A stretch of DNA of 64,000 nucleotides from Ichthyophis bannanicus (GCA_033557465.1 CM066040.1:323906297-323970296), one strand, 5' to 3'; numbered from the stretch's first letter, positions 22,074-33,969 are shown. Numbers and translations are program-made. The notes: generated by a model not told the origin, from the sequence alone.

Positions 22074-23071
22074 CCTCTCTGGCCCTTCCAGAGGAGGTTG
22101 AGGAAATCCTCCTTGCCTCCTTACGCCTTTAAGTGGAAACGCTTCTCCGTTTGGTGCTCGGAGCACCAGATTGACCCCTTCTGGTGCTCGGCCCGGTGGG
22201 TTCTGCAGTACCACCTCCACCTCTCGAGGGAAGGGCTGAAGTCAAACTCTGTTAGAGCTCATTTGAGCACCATATCAGCTAATTACCTTCCTTTCGAGAG
22301 GAAACCTCTGTCAGAGCAACCTTTAGTCTCCCTCTTCATGCGGGGCCTTCTGCTATCCACACCGCCCATCCGCCCCCCTCCGGTGGAATGGGACGTGAAC
22401 GTGGTGCTCACACAGCTCACCCGTCCACACTTCGAGCTGATGGCAATGTGTTTGCTCCGGCACTTGTCCTGGAAGGTGGCCTTCCTGGTGGCGCTGACCT
22501 CGGCTCGCCGAGTCAGTGAGCTTCAGGCGCTCATGGCTGGTGCCCCTAATACCAGTTTTTATCGGAACAGGGTGGTCCTCCAGACCCATCCTAAATTCTT
22601 ACCCAAGTTCGTGTCGGCTTTTCATCTTAAACCAAGAGATAGTGCTCCCGACCTTCTTCCCAATGCCCCACGCCGACCAGGTGTCAGTGGCTCTCCACAC
22701 CCTTGACTACAACGGGCCCTCGCCTTCTACTTGCAGTGTACCCAAACTCACTGCAAGTCTGGCAGACTTTTCGTGACCTACAATCCCAATAGACAGAGGC
22801 AAGCAGTCACCAAGCACACCCTTTCTATTTGGGTGTCAGACTGCATCACATTCGCCCATGTGAGTTGGGTGTCCCTCTGGATCATCGAGTCGCTGCACAT
22901 GGGATCTGAGCCAAAACAGCCTTTCTGCGCTCCGTGCCCATGATGGACATCTGCCAGACGGCAACCTGATCTTCCATGAATACCTTCGCCGCACACTACT
23001 GTCTGGAGAGGAAGTCCCACCGGGATAGCACCTTCGGCCTGGCTGTACTCCGTAATCTGTTAAGGGTATAG
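22040..23071 (+). pseudogene. DIRS A tyrosine recombinase, broken
   Basis: Blocks in order: AFKWKRFSVWC, GLKSNSVRAHLS, LVSLFMRGLL, IRPPPVEWDVNVVL, TSARRVSELQAL (catalytic Arg), RNRVVLQTHPKFLPK, then a frameshift at about 22630, TLSIWVSDCI, and a damaged C-terminus with HYCLE-like codons (catalytic Tyr region) ending at the TAG at 23069-23071. Part of the N-terminal segment (RPSTRKS in other copies) is deleted, and the HxxR region is disrupted. It is a dead enzyme remnant. Confidence 0.8.
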
Positions 23072-23182
23072 GCAACTCCTGCCCTCCGACCCTTCTTCAC
23101 GGCTACCAAGGCCTTCGCCCCAAGGACTCAGGCTTTGGCCTCTGCTTATGGCCTCGCGGAAGCGTTTTTTGGTTACAGGGAG

Positions 23183-23281
23183 TCCCATAAGTGAGGATTA
23201 ACTTCCTGCTTGTTCCTGGAGAAAGCGTAGGTACTCACCTGTAACACGTGTTCTCCAGGGACAGCAGGAATCAGTCCTCAC
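23183..23281. repeat. DIRS A internal complementary region
   Basis: Reverse complement of A's left end (CCCATAAGTGAGG...GGAGAA) joined to that of its right end (AGCGTAGGTACTCACCTG...). Confidence 0.88.
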
Positions 23282-23365
23282 TACCCTCCCGCCTCCCCTG
23301 ATGAGTTGCTGTATTTTTGTCCTTCCCTTGCCAACTGCTTGGTAGGGCTCAAGCTAAGGGACCTG

Positions 23366-23551
23366 ACTGAGCAAGATGGCACCCTTGGGTGGGAAGGGGT
23401 CCACGCATGCATGGTAGTAATTCCAAAGGCTTTCTTCGAAAGCTGGGGAATTGCTCCGCGCAGGCTCTGTCGGTGCCGATGTCACCCATAAGTGAGGACT
23501 GATTCCTGCTGTCTCTGGAGAACACCTGTTATAGGTGAGTAACTACGCTTT
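23366..23551 (+). repeat. DIRS A right inverted terminal repeat
   Basis: Begins GACTGAGCAAGATGGC, inverts the left ITR, then ends with CACCTGTTATAGGTGAGTAA and CTACGCTTT. Confidence 0.88.
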
Positions 23552-23565
23552 CCCCCAGCCCTGAT

Positions 23566-24084
23566 TGTGACTCGGCGCATGCTCTGCTTGAATGCCTTCC
23601 TTAGCATGCCTACTCTACAAATGTGCACCTAACTGCACCGTCCATACTTTTAGACATGACCTAATTTTATAAAATGATTCATAGAATTACTCTCATTCTG
23701 CATATGTGGCATCTCGTCTGTGACCCCATTCAGAAATTGCCTTTTTCAGGAGACAACTAGAAATATCTCCCAAACAAGTGAAGGAGCCAGTCCAGTACTA
23801 GTTTATAGCAGCTGCTAAGGGAATATCCACAGCTAAAGTATAATAGCAAAATGAGGTGTCGATGGCCTATATATGTCATCACTAAGATGTGACTGCACAA
23901 AAATGGGATGAGTAACTCCAGAAATTAAAATAAGTACATAGTAAATACGAACATAAGTAAATAAATAAATAAGGTAGCTGGGTCGCTGTGAGTCAACACT
24001 GACTTGATGGCACTAAAAAAAAACAAGAATAAAACATTAGTCTCCTTTCTACCTCCTTACCATTTCCTGGATATACCCTTGTCC
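23566..24084. other. Unassigned spacer with an RTE-like tail
   Basis: Mostly unrecognised. At 23968-24022 the phrase GGTCGCTGTGAGTCAACACT, then GACTTGATGGCAC and a poly-A run, resembles the 3' end of RTE/BovB LINEs and derived SINEs. (AAAT)n precedes it at about 23958. Confidence 0.4.
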
Positions 24085-24211
24085 CTCAGCTGTTGTTGTC
24101 TCTCTTGACTAGATTGTAAGCTCTTATGAGCAGGGGCCGTCTTTTACATGTGCCTGTACAGCGCTGCGTATGCTTTGTAATGCTACATAAATGATTATTA
24201 TTAGTAGTAAT
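24085..24211 (+). repeat. Dispersed repeat tail, copy 2
   Basis: AGATTGTAAGCTCTTATGAGC, GCAGGGGCCGTCTT and GTACAGCGCTGCGTATGC, followed by TTATTATTAGTAGTAATAA. Same order as at 3114-3290. Confidence 0.65.
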
Positions 24212-24212
24212 A

Positions 24213-26085
24213 AATGCCATACTGGGTCAGACCAAGTTCCATCGAGCCCAGTATCCTGTTTCCAACAGTGGCCAATCTAGGCACATAGGTTCCACAATGA
24301 TCGTCCCAGGGTAAGCAATGGATTTCCTGGGTCCTCTTTAAAATTGGTTTATGGACCTTTTCTCCAGGAACTTGTCCAAACCTTTCTTAAACCCATCTAC
24401 ACTAACGGCTTTTACTGCATCCTCCGGTAATGAATTCCAGAGTTTGATTATGTGTTGAATAAAAACATATTTTCTCTTGGTCTTAACTGGATTACATTGT
24501 AGCTTCATTGTGTGTCCTCTAGTCTTTCTACTTTTTGATGGTGTAAACAACCAATCTACGTATACCCATTCCAGTCTATTCATTAATTTATAGACCCTAG
24601 TCTATCATATCTCCACTCCGCCATCTCTTTTCCAAATTGAAAAGCTCCAACCTTTTGAGCCTCTCTTCATAGGGGTTTCCTTCCATCTCCTTTACCATTT
24701 TTGTTGCTCTTCTCTGTACCTTTTCTAAAACTGCTATGTCCTTTTTAAGACATGGCGACCAGAATTGCACAGAATATTCAAGGGGCAGTCGCACCATGGA
24801 ACAATGCAGAGGCATTGTAATATCCTTGGGTTTATTCTCCATTCCTTTCCTTATGATTCCTAGCATTCTGTTTGCTTTCTTGGCCACCACTGCACACTGG
24901 GTGGAGGGTTTCGATGTATTGTCCACGATGACACCTAAATCTTTATCCTGGATGGTGGTTTCTAAGGTGGTACCTTGCATCGTGTAACCATAGTTTGGGT
25001 TGTTTCTTAGGTGCATAACTTTGCACCTGTCCACATTAAATTTCATCTGCCATTTGGATGTCCAGTCTCCAATTTATCAAGGTCCTCTTGCAATTTTTCA
25101 CAATCCTCTTATGTTTTAACAACTTTGAATAATTTTGTCTCATCTGCAAATTTGATCACCTCACTCGTTATTCCTATTTCCAGGTCATTTATGAATGTTA
25201 AAAAGCAGTGGGCCCTATACAGATCTTTGGGATATTCCACTATTTACCTTTCTCCATTGAGAAAATGGGCCATTTAGAGCTACTCTTTGCTTTCTATCTT
25301 TCAACCAGTTCCTGATCCATAATAGTCCACTGCCTCAAATCCCATGACTTTTTAATTTTGCCAAGAGTCTCTCAAGAGGGACCTTGTCAAAGGCTTTCTA
25401 AAAATCCAGATACACTATATCAACCTGCTCACCTTGGTCTACCTGTTTATTCACAGCTTCAAAAAAATATAACAGATTAGTAAAACAGGACTTTCCTTGG
25501 CTAAATCCATGTTGGCTTTCTCCCATTAAACCATGGCTATGTACATGTTCAGTAATTTTTTTCTTTATAATGGTTTCTACCATTTTGCCTGGTACCGACA
25601 TCAGACTTACCAGTCTGTACTTTCCCAGATCATCGCTGGAACCCTTTTTAAAAATTGGTGTTATATTGGGCTTTATCCAATCTTTGTGTACCACAGATGA
25701 TTTTAAAGATAGTTTACAGATTACTAATAGTAGGTCTGTAATCTTATATTTCAGTTCTTTCAACACCCTTAGATGTATACCATCCAGTCCAGATGATTTG
25801 CTACTCTTCAGTTTATTCTAAGAGTTGTAATACATCATCCCGGTTTAACAGTATTTATTTCAATTCTTCTGATACATCACCTTTATATACCATTTCAGGC
25901 CCGAGCAGCTTCCCTACATCATCTTCAATAAAAATTGAAGCAAAGAATTCATTCAGTCTCTCCACTATGGCCTTGTCCTCGCTTAGCGCCCCTTTTACCC
26001 CCCTCTATCATCCAGTGGTCTAACTGACTCTCACACAGTTTTATTTTGCTACAAATGTACTTGAATAAGTTTTTATTATGTGTTA
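24213..26085 (-). mobile_element. CR1-like LINE, 5'-truncated, left arm of a head-to-head pair
   Basis: The CR1 tail (CATACTGGGTCAGACC) is at the 24213 side and ORF2 runs up to the reverse transcriptase N-terminal region near 26085. It faces the copy at 26092-27957, and both are truncated at almost the same CR1 position. Confidence 0.88.
24338..26030 (-). pseudogene. CR1 ORF2 remnant (RT to C-terminus)
   Basis: Minus-strand blocks in order from high to low coordinates: LKELKYKITDLLLVIC, PIFKKGSSDDLGKYR, SVPGKMVETIIKKKI, HGLMGESQHGF and VDIVYLDF (RT motif A with the catalytic Asp), then after interruptions NPNYGYTMQG, AVVAKKANRMLGIIRKG and VQFWSPCLKKDIAVLEKVQR, and the terminal WNSLPEDAVKAV. 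Stops and frameshifts separate the blocks. The YxDD region is not in a continuous frame. The endonuclease is absent by truncation. Confidence 0.85.
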
Positions 26086-26091
26086 TTTGTT

Positions 26092-27957
26092 AAGTGAGAG
26101 AGTCAGTTGGTCCATTAGATGATAGAGGGGTTAAAGGGGCACTAAGAGGCGACAAGGCGATAGCGGAGAGACTGAATGAATTCTTTGTTCAGTCTTTACT
26201 GAGCAAGATGTAGGGATATTACCCATGACTAAAGTGGTATTTAAAGGTGCGGAAGAATTGAAGGAAATATCGATACATCAGGAAGATGTATTACAACAAT
26301 TAGATAAACTGAAGAGTAGCAAATCACCTGGGCCGAATGGTATACATCCAAGGGTGTTGAAAGAACTGAAATATGAGATTGCAGACCTGCTATTAGTAAT
26401 CTGTGAATTTTCATTAAAATCATCTGTAATACCTGAAGATTGGAGGATCGCCAATGTAACGCCAATTTTTCAAAAGGGTTCCAGTTGTGATCTGGGAAAC
26501 TACAGACCAGTGAGCCTGACGTCAGTACCAGGAACAATGGTAGAAACCATCATAAAGAACAAAATTACTCAGCATGTAGATAGTCATGGCCTAATGGGAG
26601 ACAGCCAACATGGCTTTAGACAAGAAAGATCTTGTCTTACTAATCTGTTATGTTTTTTTGAAGGTGTGAATAAACAGGTGGACAAAGGTGATTCGGTTGA
26701 TATAGTGTATCTGGACTTTCAGAAAGCTTTTGACAAGGTCCCTCATCAGAGACTTTTGGCAAAACTAAAGAGTTATGGGATAGGAGACAGTGTACTATTG
26801 TAGATCAGGAATTGGTTAAAAGATAGAAAGCAAAGGGTAGGGCTAAATTGCGAATTTTCGCAATGGAGAAAGGTGAATAGTGGTGTACCCCAGGGATCTG
26901 CGCCGGGTCCGCTGCTTTTTGACATATTCATAAATGACCTGGAAAGGGGAATAACGAGTGAGGTTATCAAATTTGCAGATGATGCAAAACTATTTAAAGT
27001 TGTTAAAACCCAAGAGGATTGTGGAAAATTGCAAGAGGATCTTGATAAATTGGAAGACTAGGCATCAAAATGGCAGATGAAATTTAATGGGGACAAGTGC
27101 AAAGTTATACACCTAGGGAAGAACAACCCAAACTATGGTTACACAATGCAAGGTTCCACATTAGGAACCACCACCCAGGAAAAAGATTTAGGCATCATTG
27201 TGGATAACTTGTTGAAACCCTTGGCCCAGTGTGCAGTGGTGGCCAAGAGAGCAAATAGAATGCTAGGTATCATAAGGAAAGGAATGGAAAAAAACCCAAA
27301 CGATATTATAATGCATCTATATCGTTCCGTGGTGAGACCGCACCTTGAATATTGTGTGCAGTTCTGGTCACCGTATCTTAAAAAGGATATAGCATTATTA
27401 GAAAAGGCTCAGAGAAGAGCCACCAAAATGGTAAAGGGGATGGAAGGATACTCCTATGAAGAAAAGCTAAAAAGGTTAGGGCTCTTTAACTTGGAAAAGA
27501 GACGGCTGAGGGGAGATATGATAGAAGTCTATAAATTAATGAACGGAGTGGAATGGGTAAATGTAGATCGATTGTTTACGTTATCAGAATATAGAAAGAC
27601 TAGGGGACATGCAGTGAAGCTACAGGGTAAACTATTTAAGACTAATAAAAGAAAATATTTTTTCACTCAATGTGTAATCAAACTCTGGAATTTGTTACCG
27701 GAGGATGTAGTAAAAGCTGTTAGTGTAGCTGGGTTTAAAAAAGGTTTGGACAAGTTCCTGGAAGAAAGGTCCATAAACCATTATTAAGAAGGGACCCAGG
27801 ATATCAATGCTTGTCCCAGTACAAGCATTATGGAACCTGTGTCTTTTGGGGAAACTGCTAGGTACATATGACCTAGATTGGCCACTGTTGGAGACAGGAT
27901 ACTGGGCTTGATGGACCTTGGTCTGACCCAGTATGGCATATCCTATATTCTTATGTT
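26092..27957 (+). mobile_element. CR1-like LINE, 5'-truncated, right arm of a head-to-head pair
   Basis: Begins within the RT region and extends to the CR1 tail (CCCAGTATGGCATATCC, then ATTCTTATGTTT). It is a separate copy from 24213-26085: shared blocks differ at many residues. Confidence 0.88.
26225..27787 (+). pseudogene. CR1 ORF2 remnant (RT to C-terminus)
   Basis: Two long open stretches, 26225-26803 and 27077-27787, are separated by a stop near 26803 and another near 27061. They carry SSKSPGPNGIHPRVLKEL, VDIVYLDFQKAFDKVPH (RT motif A), GVPQGSAPGPLLFDIFINDL, IKFADDAKLFK (catalytic ADD box), NRMLGIIRKGMEKN, LEYCVQFWSPYLKKD and the C-terminal [12 protein letters not shown]...SINHY. This is the standard order for CR1 ORF2 after the endonuclease domain. 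It is the best preserved RT segment among the CR1 copies here, but it is inactive because of the stops and the missing endonuclease. Confidence 0.88.
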
Positions 27958-28572
27958 TTTGCTTCCAGATTTTTAAAGGAAAGGAATAAGTAGATATAAC
28001 ATAAATGCATTCTGAGGAATAATTCTATTTTATTATAATAATCTAAGACCCTTGAGCTGATCACTTCTAGGATTGTAGAATAACGTTTTTCACTATATAG
28101 CAAAATTATCTAGACATACTCAGAAGGGGAAGTGTTGTGAGAACTGACTTCTTCCAGTGACAGGGGAGCTGGCACCAAGATGGCTACTTCCCGTGAGGGG
28201 ATGTAATTCTCCCATGGTTCTAGGCCTGCAGGTCATTCCACTGTTGAGACGAGAGAAACTTGAACATCAAAGGTTAGACTTTTTAAATGTCTCTCTTTCA
28301 CAGTTCCACCCACTAATGCCCCTTCCAAGGATAATGAGCTGTGCTCGGTTCACACTCATGGGTCACTGGGCCCCTGTCCAGTTACCCTAATTTCACAAGC
28401 TCTTCCAATATCTGATCATGCAGAGTCCCCCAAGCTCTGCAGCAAAGAAACACTTTCCCCTGAAATCACACTTCCAATCTCCTCCACAGTTGTATGGTAA
28501 TGGTTCAAGTTCAAAATAAGCTATTTCAAAATGAGGCAGGCTGTGTGGTAGCCTGCCTGCCTTCTTGCCTGC
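27958..28572. other. Unassigned spacer
   Basis: No supported gene or repeat end was recognised. A GCCTGCCTGCC tract lies near 28550. Confidence 0.5.
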
Positions 28573-28590
28573 CACTACTACTACCGTTGC
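28573..28590 (-). repeat. Dispersed repeat tail, copy 3, split by DIRS C (continues 34340-34392)
   Basis: CCACTACTACTACCGTTGC here and ATCATCTCTATAGTGC...TAGCGCTGTACC at 34340-34375 together read as the reverse complement of the GTACAGCGCT...TAGTAGTAG tail seen at 3114 and 24085. DIRS C sits between them at a TT. Confidence 0.6.
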
Positions 28591-28760
28591 TTCTCCAGGA
28601 CCAAGTAGGAAGTCAGTCCTCACTGATGGGTGACGTCGGTGCTGACGGAGCCCTCGCGGAGCAATTTCCCCAGCTTTCGAAGAAAGCCTTTGGGAATTGC
28701 AGCGCGCATGCGCGGTCCCCTTCCCGCCCAAGGGTGCCATCTTGCTCAGTCTTCTTTTTT
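28591..28760 (+). repeat. DIRS C left inverted terminal repeat
   Basis: Contains CTGATGGGTGACGTCGG and CTTTCGAAGAAAG; both variants recur inverted in its right ITR. Confidence 0.9.
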
Positions 28761-28989
28761 CCGCGGAGCCCTACAGACGTAGTTTGTGATCACCGCTGAA
28801 AAAGTTGATTTTTTCATTCTGTTTTCTCGGTTCGACGCCGTGTCCTTTTCCCGCCCGGCCTCGATACTCCGGTGTCGAGTCCGTTCACTATTTTTCGGTT
28901 TTTGTCCTTCGTGATTGGCGTTCCCGCCACTTTTTTCTTTTTCTCTGGCAGCCCAGTCTTTTGACCTCGCAGGGGCCCTTTTTCCCCCG

Positions 28990-30887
28990 ATGGCTGCCAG
29001 CGGGTTTAAAAAGTGTGATCGGTGTATGAGGCTTATGTCTCTTACCGACACACACGACTGCTGCCTCCGCTGTCTCGGAACCAATCATGACCCTATGATT
29101 TGTGGTCCGTGTACCAAAATGTCCTCGAAGGCATTGAGGAGTCGGCAGTCTCAAAAGGAGCGAATCTTCTCTGACTCCGCGTCCGGCCGGGCCCGGACCT
29201 CGTCAGAGGCTTCGACGTCTCGTGACTCCGGCCCCGAGCGTCGTCGGAGCTCCTCTGAGCGGGGGTCTCCCACCCAGGAACATCGTCGGAAGAAGAAACC
29301 CGCGAGGGCGTCGTCGGAGGACGCTCCTGGTTCCTCGAGGGCCAGGTCGCATAGCCCCGATAGCCGCCCAGGGTCCTCGGAGTCGGAGAGGCCTTCGAAG
29401 CATCCTCGTCTCGAAGTGGAGTCTCCTGGACATGTGAGTACTGTAGTCCTCGTGGACTCGCCTCCGAAGGAGCCGACGTGAGTCGGGGGCTGCTGGGTCT
29501 CCTGAGCTTGGACTCAGGCTGACGGCCTTGGAGAGCAGTTTCGCTGCCTTCATGGACCAGCAGCGGGCATTGATCGCTGGCCTCGCCGGTGCATCTGCCC
29601 CGACCACCGGGACGTCGACGTCCAAGTCGACCCCGGAGGCCAAGCCGATCCTCGAGTCCATGCGGGCTCGAGTCGATCCTCGGCCACGGTCTCCCTCGGC
29701 CTCCCGTTCGGGACCGAGGTCGTCGACGCCGGCCTCGGCGTCGGGGCGGAGGTCCTCGGCGGCCACCCACACGGAGCCGCTCGATTCCTCCTCGGAGGAG
29801 TCGGGCTGGGACACAGAGGAGGACAAGTCACCCGGTTCTTTTCAGACTCGGTGTGTCCCCTCCGACTCGTCTGAGCCTCGGAGACAGTCCCCCCCGGAGG
29901 ATACCCGGTTCTCGGACTTCGTGAGGGATATGGCCAAGGCTTTGGCCTTCCCCGCGGATCCCGAGGAGGAGCCTCGAGCCGAAGAGCTCGAGGCCCTCCA
30001 GTATGACTCTCCCCCGAAGGAGGCCTTTACTGTACCGGTTCCTCCGATGCTGGAACGACTTCTCTTCCGAATGTGGGAGAGCCCGGCATCGACGCCGGTG
30101 TTAAACAAGCGGGTCGATTCCATGTATCGAGTCCGCAAGAGCCCCGGGTTCCAGAAGGCACAACTACCGCACCATTCCATGGTGGTGGAATCGGCCATGC
30201 ATCGACTCAAGAGTCAAAAGATGCACTCCTCGGTGCCTCCCGGCAAGGAGGCCCGGAACCTGGATGCCCTCGGTAGGAAGTGCTTCCAGGGCTCTATGCT
30301 TGCTTGTCGAGTCCAGACATACCAGCTCTACATGGACATGTATCTCCGAGACCTGGTAAAGGAAATTGCCGGGTTCTCTGCTGGTCTCTCCGAGGAACCT
30401 TTGCAGAGGTTCCAGGCCTTGTCCACTGGTATTCGAGAGTGCTCGAAATTTATTTCTCGAGCAGCCTACGATGGATTTGAAGCATCGGCTCGAGTAGCCA
30501 GGACAGGCATCGGTGCCCGCCGGCAGGCTTGGCTTCAGTCATCCGACCTCGAGCCATGGGTGCAGGTCAAGTTGGTCGATGTCCCCTGCAGAGGTGAGAA
30601 CCTCTTTGGCAAGCCCATGGCTGAAAAGGCTGCGCAACTCGAGACAGAGACTCTAATCAGGACTCGCCTGACCAGAAAGACCTCTGCCCCTTCACAGAAG
30701 AGGAAGGGCTCGGGGAAAAAGCCCTTTTACCCGAGGAAGGTGTCTGCCTATAAACAACACCACCCACAATATCAAGCCTCAGCAGCTCCCCATCAGGGTC
30801 AGCAGGCTAAGGGACAGGGTAATGGGTCCCGTAGGCAGAAGGCCCCCAAGCCCACAGGCCCCTGCTCAGCAGGGTGGGGGGTTTTGA
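28990..30887 (+). pseudogene. DIRS C gag-like ORF (one frameshift), fused to pol
   Basis: Start at 28990 (MAASGFKKCDRC). The Cys/His array CDRC, CCLRCLGTNHDPMIC, C lies at residues 8-50. A deletion of about 23 bp at 29480, relative to DIRS F, shifts the frame, and the rest is open from 29482: Ser/Arg-rich linker, FVRDMAKALAFPADPEEEP, VPPMLERLLFRMWESP, HHSMVVESAMHRLKSQKM, SSDLEPWVQVKLVDVPC and the basic KRKGSGKKPFYPRK tail. A second small deletion in the Pro-rich end removes the gag stop and joins gag to pol in one frame. Family role: RNA-binding structural protein. Confidence 0.85.
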
Positions 30888-33831
30888 CTGTAATCATAGC
30901 CTCTTCCCCCCCGCTGGTTTCTCTCAGCACGGGAGGCCGGTTGGCCCACTTTGCCCACAGGTGGTCAGCCGTAACATCAGATACATGGGTGCTTCAGGTA
31001 GTTCAAAAGGGCTACCTTTTGCATTTTCACCAGGTACCTCCCTCCTACTTTCCAGGGGAGCCCCCAAGGACCCCTCTGCACAGGGACTTACTCCTTCAGG
31101 AGTTAGCAAGTCTTCTTCAGGAACAGGCTGTGGAACCGGTGCCCCACCACCTGAAAGGTCACGGCTTTTATTCCAGGTACTTTCTGATACCAAAAAGAAC
31201 AGGAGGCCTCAGACCCATCCTGGACTTGCGCAACCTCAACAAGTTGCTGCAAAGGGAAAAGTTCAAGATGCTTACCCTTGGAATCCTGCTGCCCTACCTC
31301 CAGCGGGGAGATTGGCTATGCTCATTGGATCTAAAGGATGCTTATACTCACATCCTTATCCATCCGGACCACAGACAATATCTACGATTTGTTGTGGAAG
31401 GAAATCATTATCAGTACAGGGTACTGCCCTTTGGCCTGTCCTCCGCTCCCAGGGTGTTCACCAAATGCCTGACAGTGGTGGCAGCCTTCCTGAGGCTTCA
31501 AGGCCTGTTTGTCTTTCCCTACCTGGACGACTGGCTCATCCGGGCACAGTCTTCCCTGGAGGTCACTCAGGCCACTCGTCGCACTGTAGCTCTGCTTCAG
31601 CACTTGGGGTTTGTCATAAACTTCGCAAAGTCCACTTTGCTCCCCTCTCAGGATCTAGAATTCATAGGAGCACGGTTGGACACTCTGCAGGCTCGTGCCT
31701 TCTTGCCTCTGGAACGGGCCAACCGGCTCACAGCTCTGGCCAGCAGTTTTCACAGCTCTTCCCTGGTCTCGGCCAGGCAATTCCTGCGGCTGCTCGGCCA
31801 TATGGCTTCCACGGTCCATGTCACTCTGAATGCCCATCTACATATGAGGCCTGCTCAGTGGAGCCTTCGCACTCAATGGCATCAAGCCACAGGGAGCCTT
31901 GCGGACTTAGTACGGATCTCCGACCGCCTGGTCTCCTCTCTGCAATGGTGGCTTCATCTGCCAAATCTGCTTCTCGGCATGACTTTTCAGTCTCCTCCAC
32001 CTTCCCAAGTGCTGACGACAGATGCCTCTCTCCTGGGATGGGGAGCACATTGCCAAGGGACATGTACTCAAGGCCTTTGGACCCCTTGGGAAGCTACTCA
32101 GCAGATAAACTTCCTGGAGCTCAGGGCAATCCGCCTAGCTCTGCAGACCTTCTCTCACCTCACCTCTCATCGGTCTGTACTAGTCCAGATGGACAATCAG
32201 GTTGCCATGTTCTATGTCAACAAACAGGGGGGCACCGGCTCCCTCCTCCTATGTCAGGAGACTCGGAGACTGTGCTCTTGGGCAGTCGACCATGGCATCC
32301 TGCTCAAAGCGGTTTACCTGCCCGGACAGGAAAATTACCTGGCCGACAAACTGAGCAGGATTCTGCAGCCACACGAGTGGAGATTGGACCCGCTCGTTGT
32401 TCAGCGGATCTTCCTCCGGTGGGGCCTCCCCACCATGGATCTTTTTGCCAGTCCTCTGAACTAGCAACTTCCCAGGTTCTGCTCCAGGCACCCGCACCAG
32501 CTCAGAGTAGCGGCGGATGCTTTCCTCATTCAGTGGTCCACGGGCCTACTGTATGCCTTTCCTCCCACGCCACTCGTGTCCAGGACGCTTTTCAAGGTTC
32601 TCCGGGACAGGGCCTCGGTAATCCTGGTAGCGCCCAGATGGCCGAGACAGCCCTGGTTCCCACTCCTGCTACAGCTGGCAGTGGACACTCCCCTTCCTCT
32701 GGGGTTTCAGCCCGATCTCCTGACTCAGGATCAAGGCACTCTCCTGCACCCCAACCTCCGGGCCCTTCACCTGATGGCCTGGCTGCTGAAAGGGTAGTTC
32801 TAGCTCCGCTGCTCCTCCCTCCGGAGGTGGAAGATGTCGTCCTGGCTTCTAGGCGTCCGTCCACCCGGAAGTCTTACGCCCTTAAATGGCGTCGCTTCTC
32901 TGTGTGGTGTTCTCAGCAATCTGAGAACCCCTTCTCCTGCTTGGTATCGGTGATTCTGCAATACTTGCTTCACTTTTCCAATCTCGGCCTCAAGTCCAAC
33001 TCTGTAAGAGTCCACCTCAGTGTTCTCTCTGCACATCATTCGCCGGTGGACGGCAGGCCTCTTTCCGCACACCCCTTGGTGGCGCGTTTTCTCAGAGGCC
33101 TCCTTCTGCTTAAGCCTCCCTTGCGCCCCCCAGCCCCTGACTGGGATCTCAATGTGGTCTTGCAGCGGATTACCTGTCCGCCTTTTGAACCTATGGCTAC
33201 CTGCCCTCTTCGTTTCCTTTCTTGGAAAACTCTCTTCTTGGTAGCCCTTACCTCCGCTAGGCGCGTTAGTGAACTGCAAGCCCTAGTGTCTGAGCCTCCT
33301 TACACTAGGTTCTACCCTAATAGGGTGGTCTTACGGACTCACCCAAAGTTTCTTCCAAAAGTGGTTTCCCCTTTTCATCTCAACCAAGAGGTGGTTCTTC
33401 CAACCTTCTTTCCCAGGCCGCATACCAGCCGGGCTGAGACAGTTCTGCATACCCTGGACTGTAGGAGGGCCTTATCCTTCTCCTTGACCGTACGCGGGAG
33501 CATAGAAAGGCTGTTCAGCTTTTCGTTTCTTTTGACCCCAGTAGGTTGGGGGTGCCTGTCTCCAAGCGTACTTTGTCCATCTGGGTAGCTGACTATCGCC
33601 TGGGCTTATGGGGCAGCCGGCCTCTCCTTAGAGAGTCGAGTCACGGCTCACCGTGTCAGGGCGAAGGCTGCGTCAGTGGCTCATCTCCGCTCTGTTCCGT
33701 TGGCAGACATCTGCCGGGCCGCTACTTGGTCTTCAAGCCAGACTTTTGCAGCTCATTACTGCCTGGAGAGGAAGTCCCGCAGGGACAGTGCTTTCGGACA
33801 GGCAGTCCTCCACAATCTCTTTGAGGTTTAG
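30874..33831 (+). pseudogene. DIRS C tyrosine recombinase frame (one frameshift)
   Basis: The frame is open from 30874 to 33588, overlapping pol for 1.9 kb with a Ser/Pro/Gly-rich product of unknown meaning. The enzyme proper starts at about 32800: RRPSTRKSYALKWRRFSVWC, LKSNSVRVHLS, box I TSARRVSELQAL (catalytic Arg), VVLRTHPKFLPKVV. A 1-bp deletion near 33480 shifts the frame; the C-terminus then reads LSIWVADY, the HxxR region (AHRVRAKAASVAH), ATW and AHYCLERKS (catalytic Tyr), ending at the TAG at 33829-33831. All catalytic residues survive, but in two frames. Confidence 0.87.
30888..32797 (+). pseudogene. DIRS C pol: RT, RNase H, Dam-like (one stop)
   Basis: RT blocks FYSRYFLIPKRTGGLRPILD, SLDLKDAYTHILIHP, VLPFGLSSAPRVFTK and FPYLDDWLIR (catalytic YLDD). 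RNase H residues appear in LTTDASLLGWG, LELRAIRLAL, QMDNQVAMFYVNKQ and ENYLADKLSR. The Dam-like end follows: MDLFASPLN, then a TAG at 32462-32464 where D and F have a sense codon, then AFPPTPL and ILVAPRWPRQPWFP. Pol ends at about 32797. Apart from the single stop the catalytic residues are all present. Because of the gag indel, gag and pol share one frame here, unlike in D and F. Confidence 0.88.
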
Positions 33832-33969
33832 GCAACTCCTACCCTCCGGCCCTGGTATTGGGCTACCGGCCGGAAGCGTATTCAGAGAAGATTCCTTACT
33901 TCTGTACTGCTGAGCTAGAGGGAGCTCATTTTTTCTGCTTGAGGTCTCCGGTAGCCTTAAGCTTGGGAG

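Larger units (their letters stand above)
9395..23551 (+). mobile_element. DIRS A: decayed subfamily I YR retrotransposon
   Basis: Bounded by a left terminal repeat beginning TTCTCCAGG and a right terminal repeat ending ACTACGCTTT. Order: left ITR, gag, pol (RT, RNase H, Dam-like), YR, ICR, right ITR. It is split by an L2-like LINE at 11269-12877 and by DIRS B at 14990-21898. Several stops and frameshifts make every ORF non-functional. The flanks join into an uninterrupted older repeat (copy 2, 9225-9394) with no target duplication. Confidence 0.9.

Noticed and set aside
26041..26091. Direct inverted duplication as origin of the CR1 pair
   Set aside because: The arms differ at too many positions for a single recent inversion-duplication; two separate copies are more likely.
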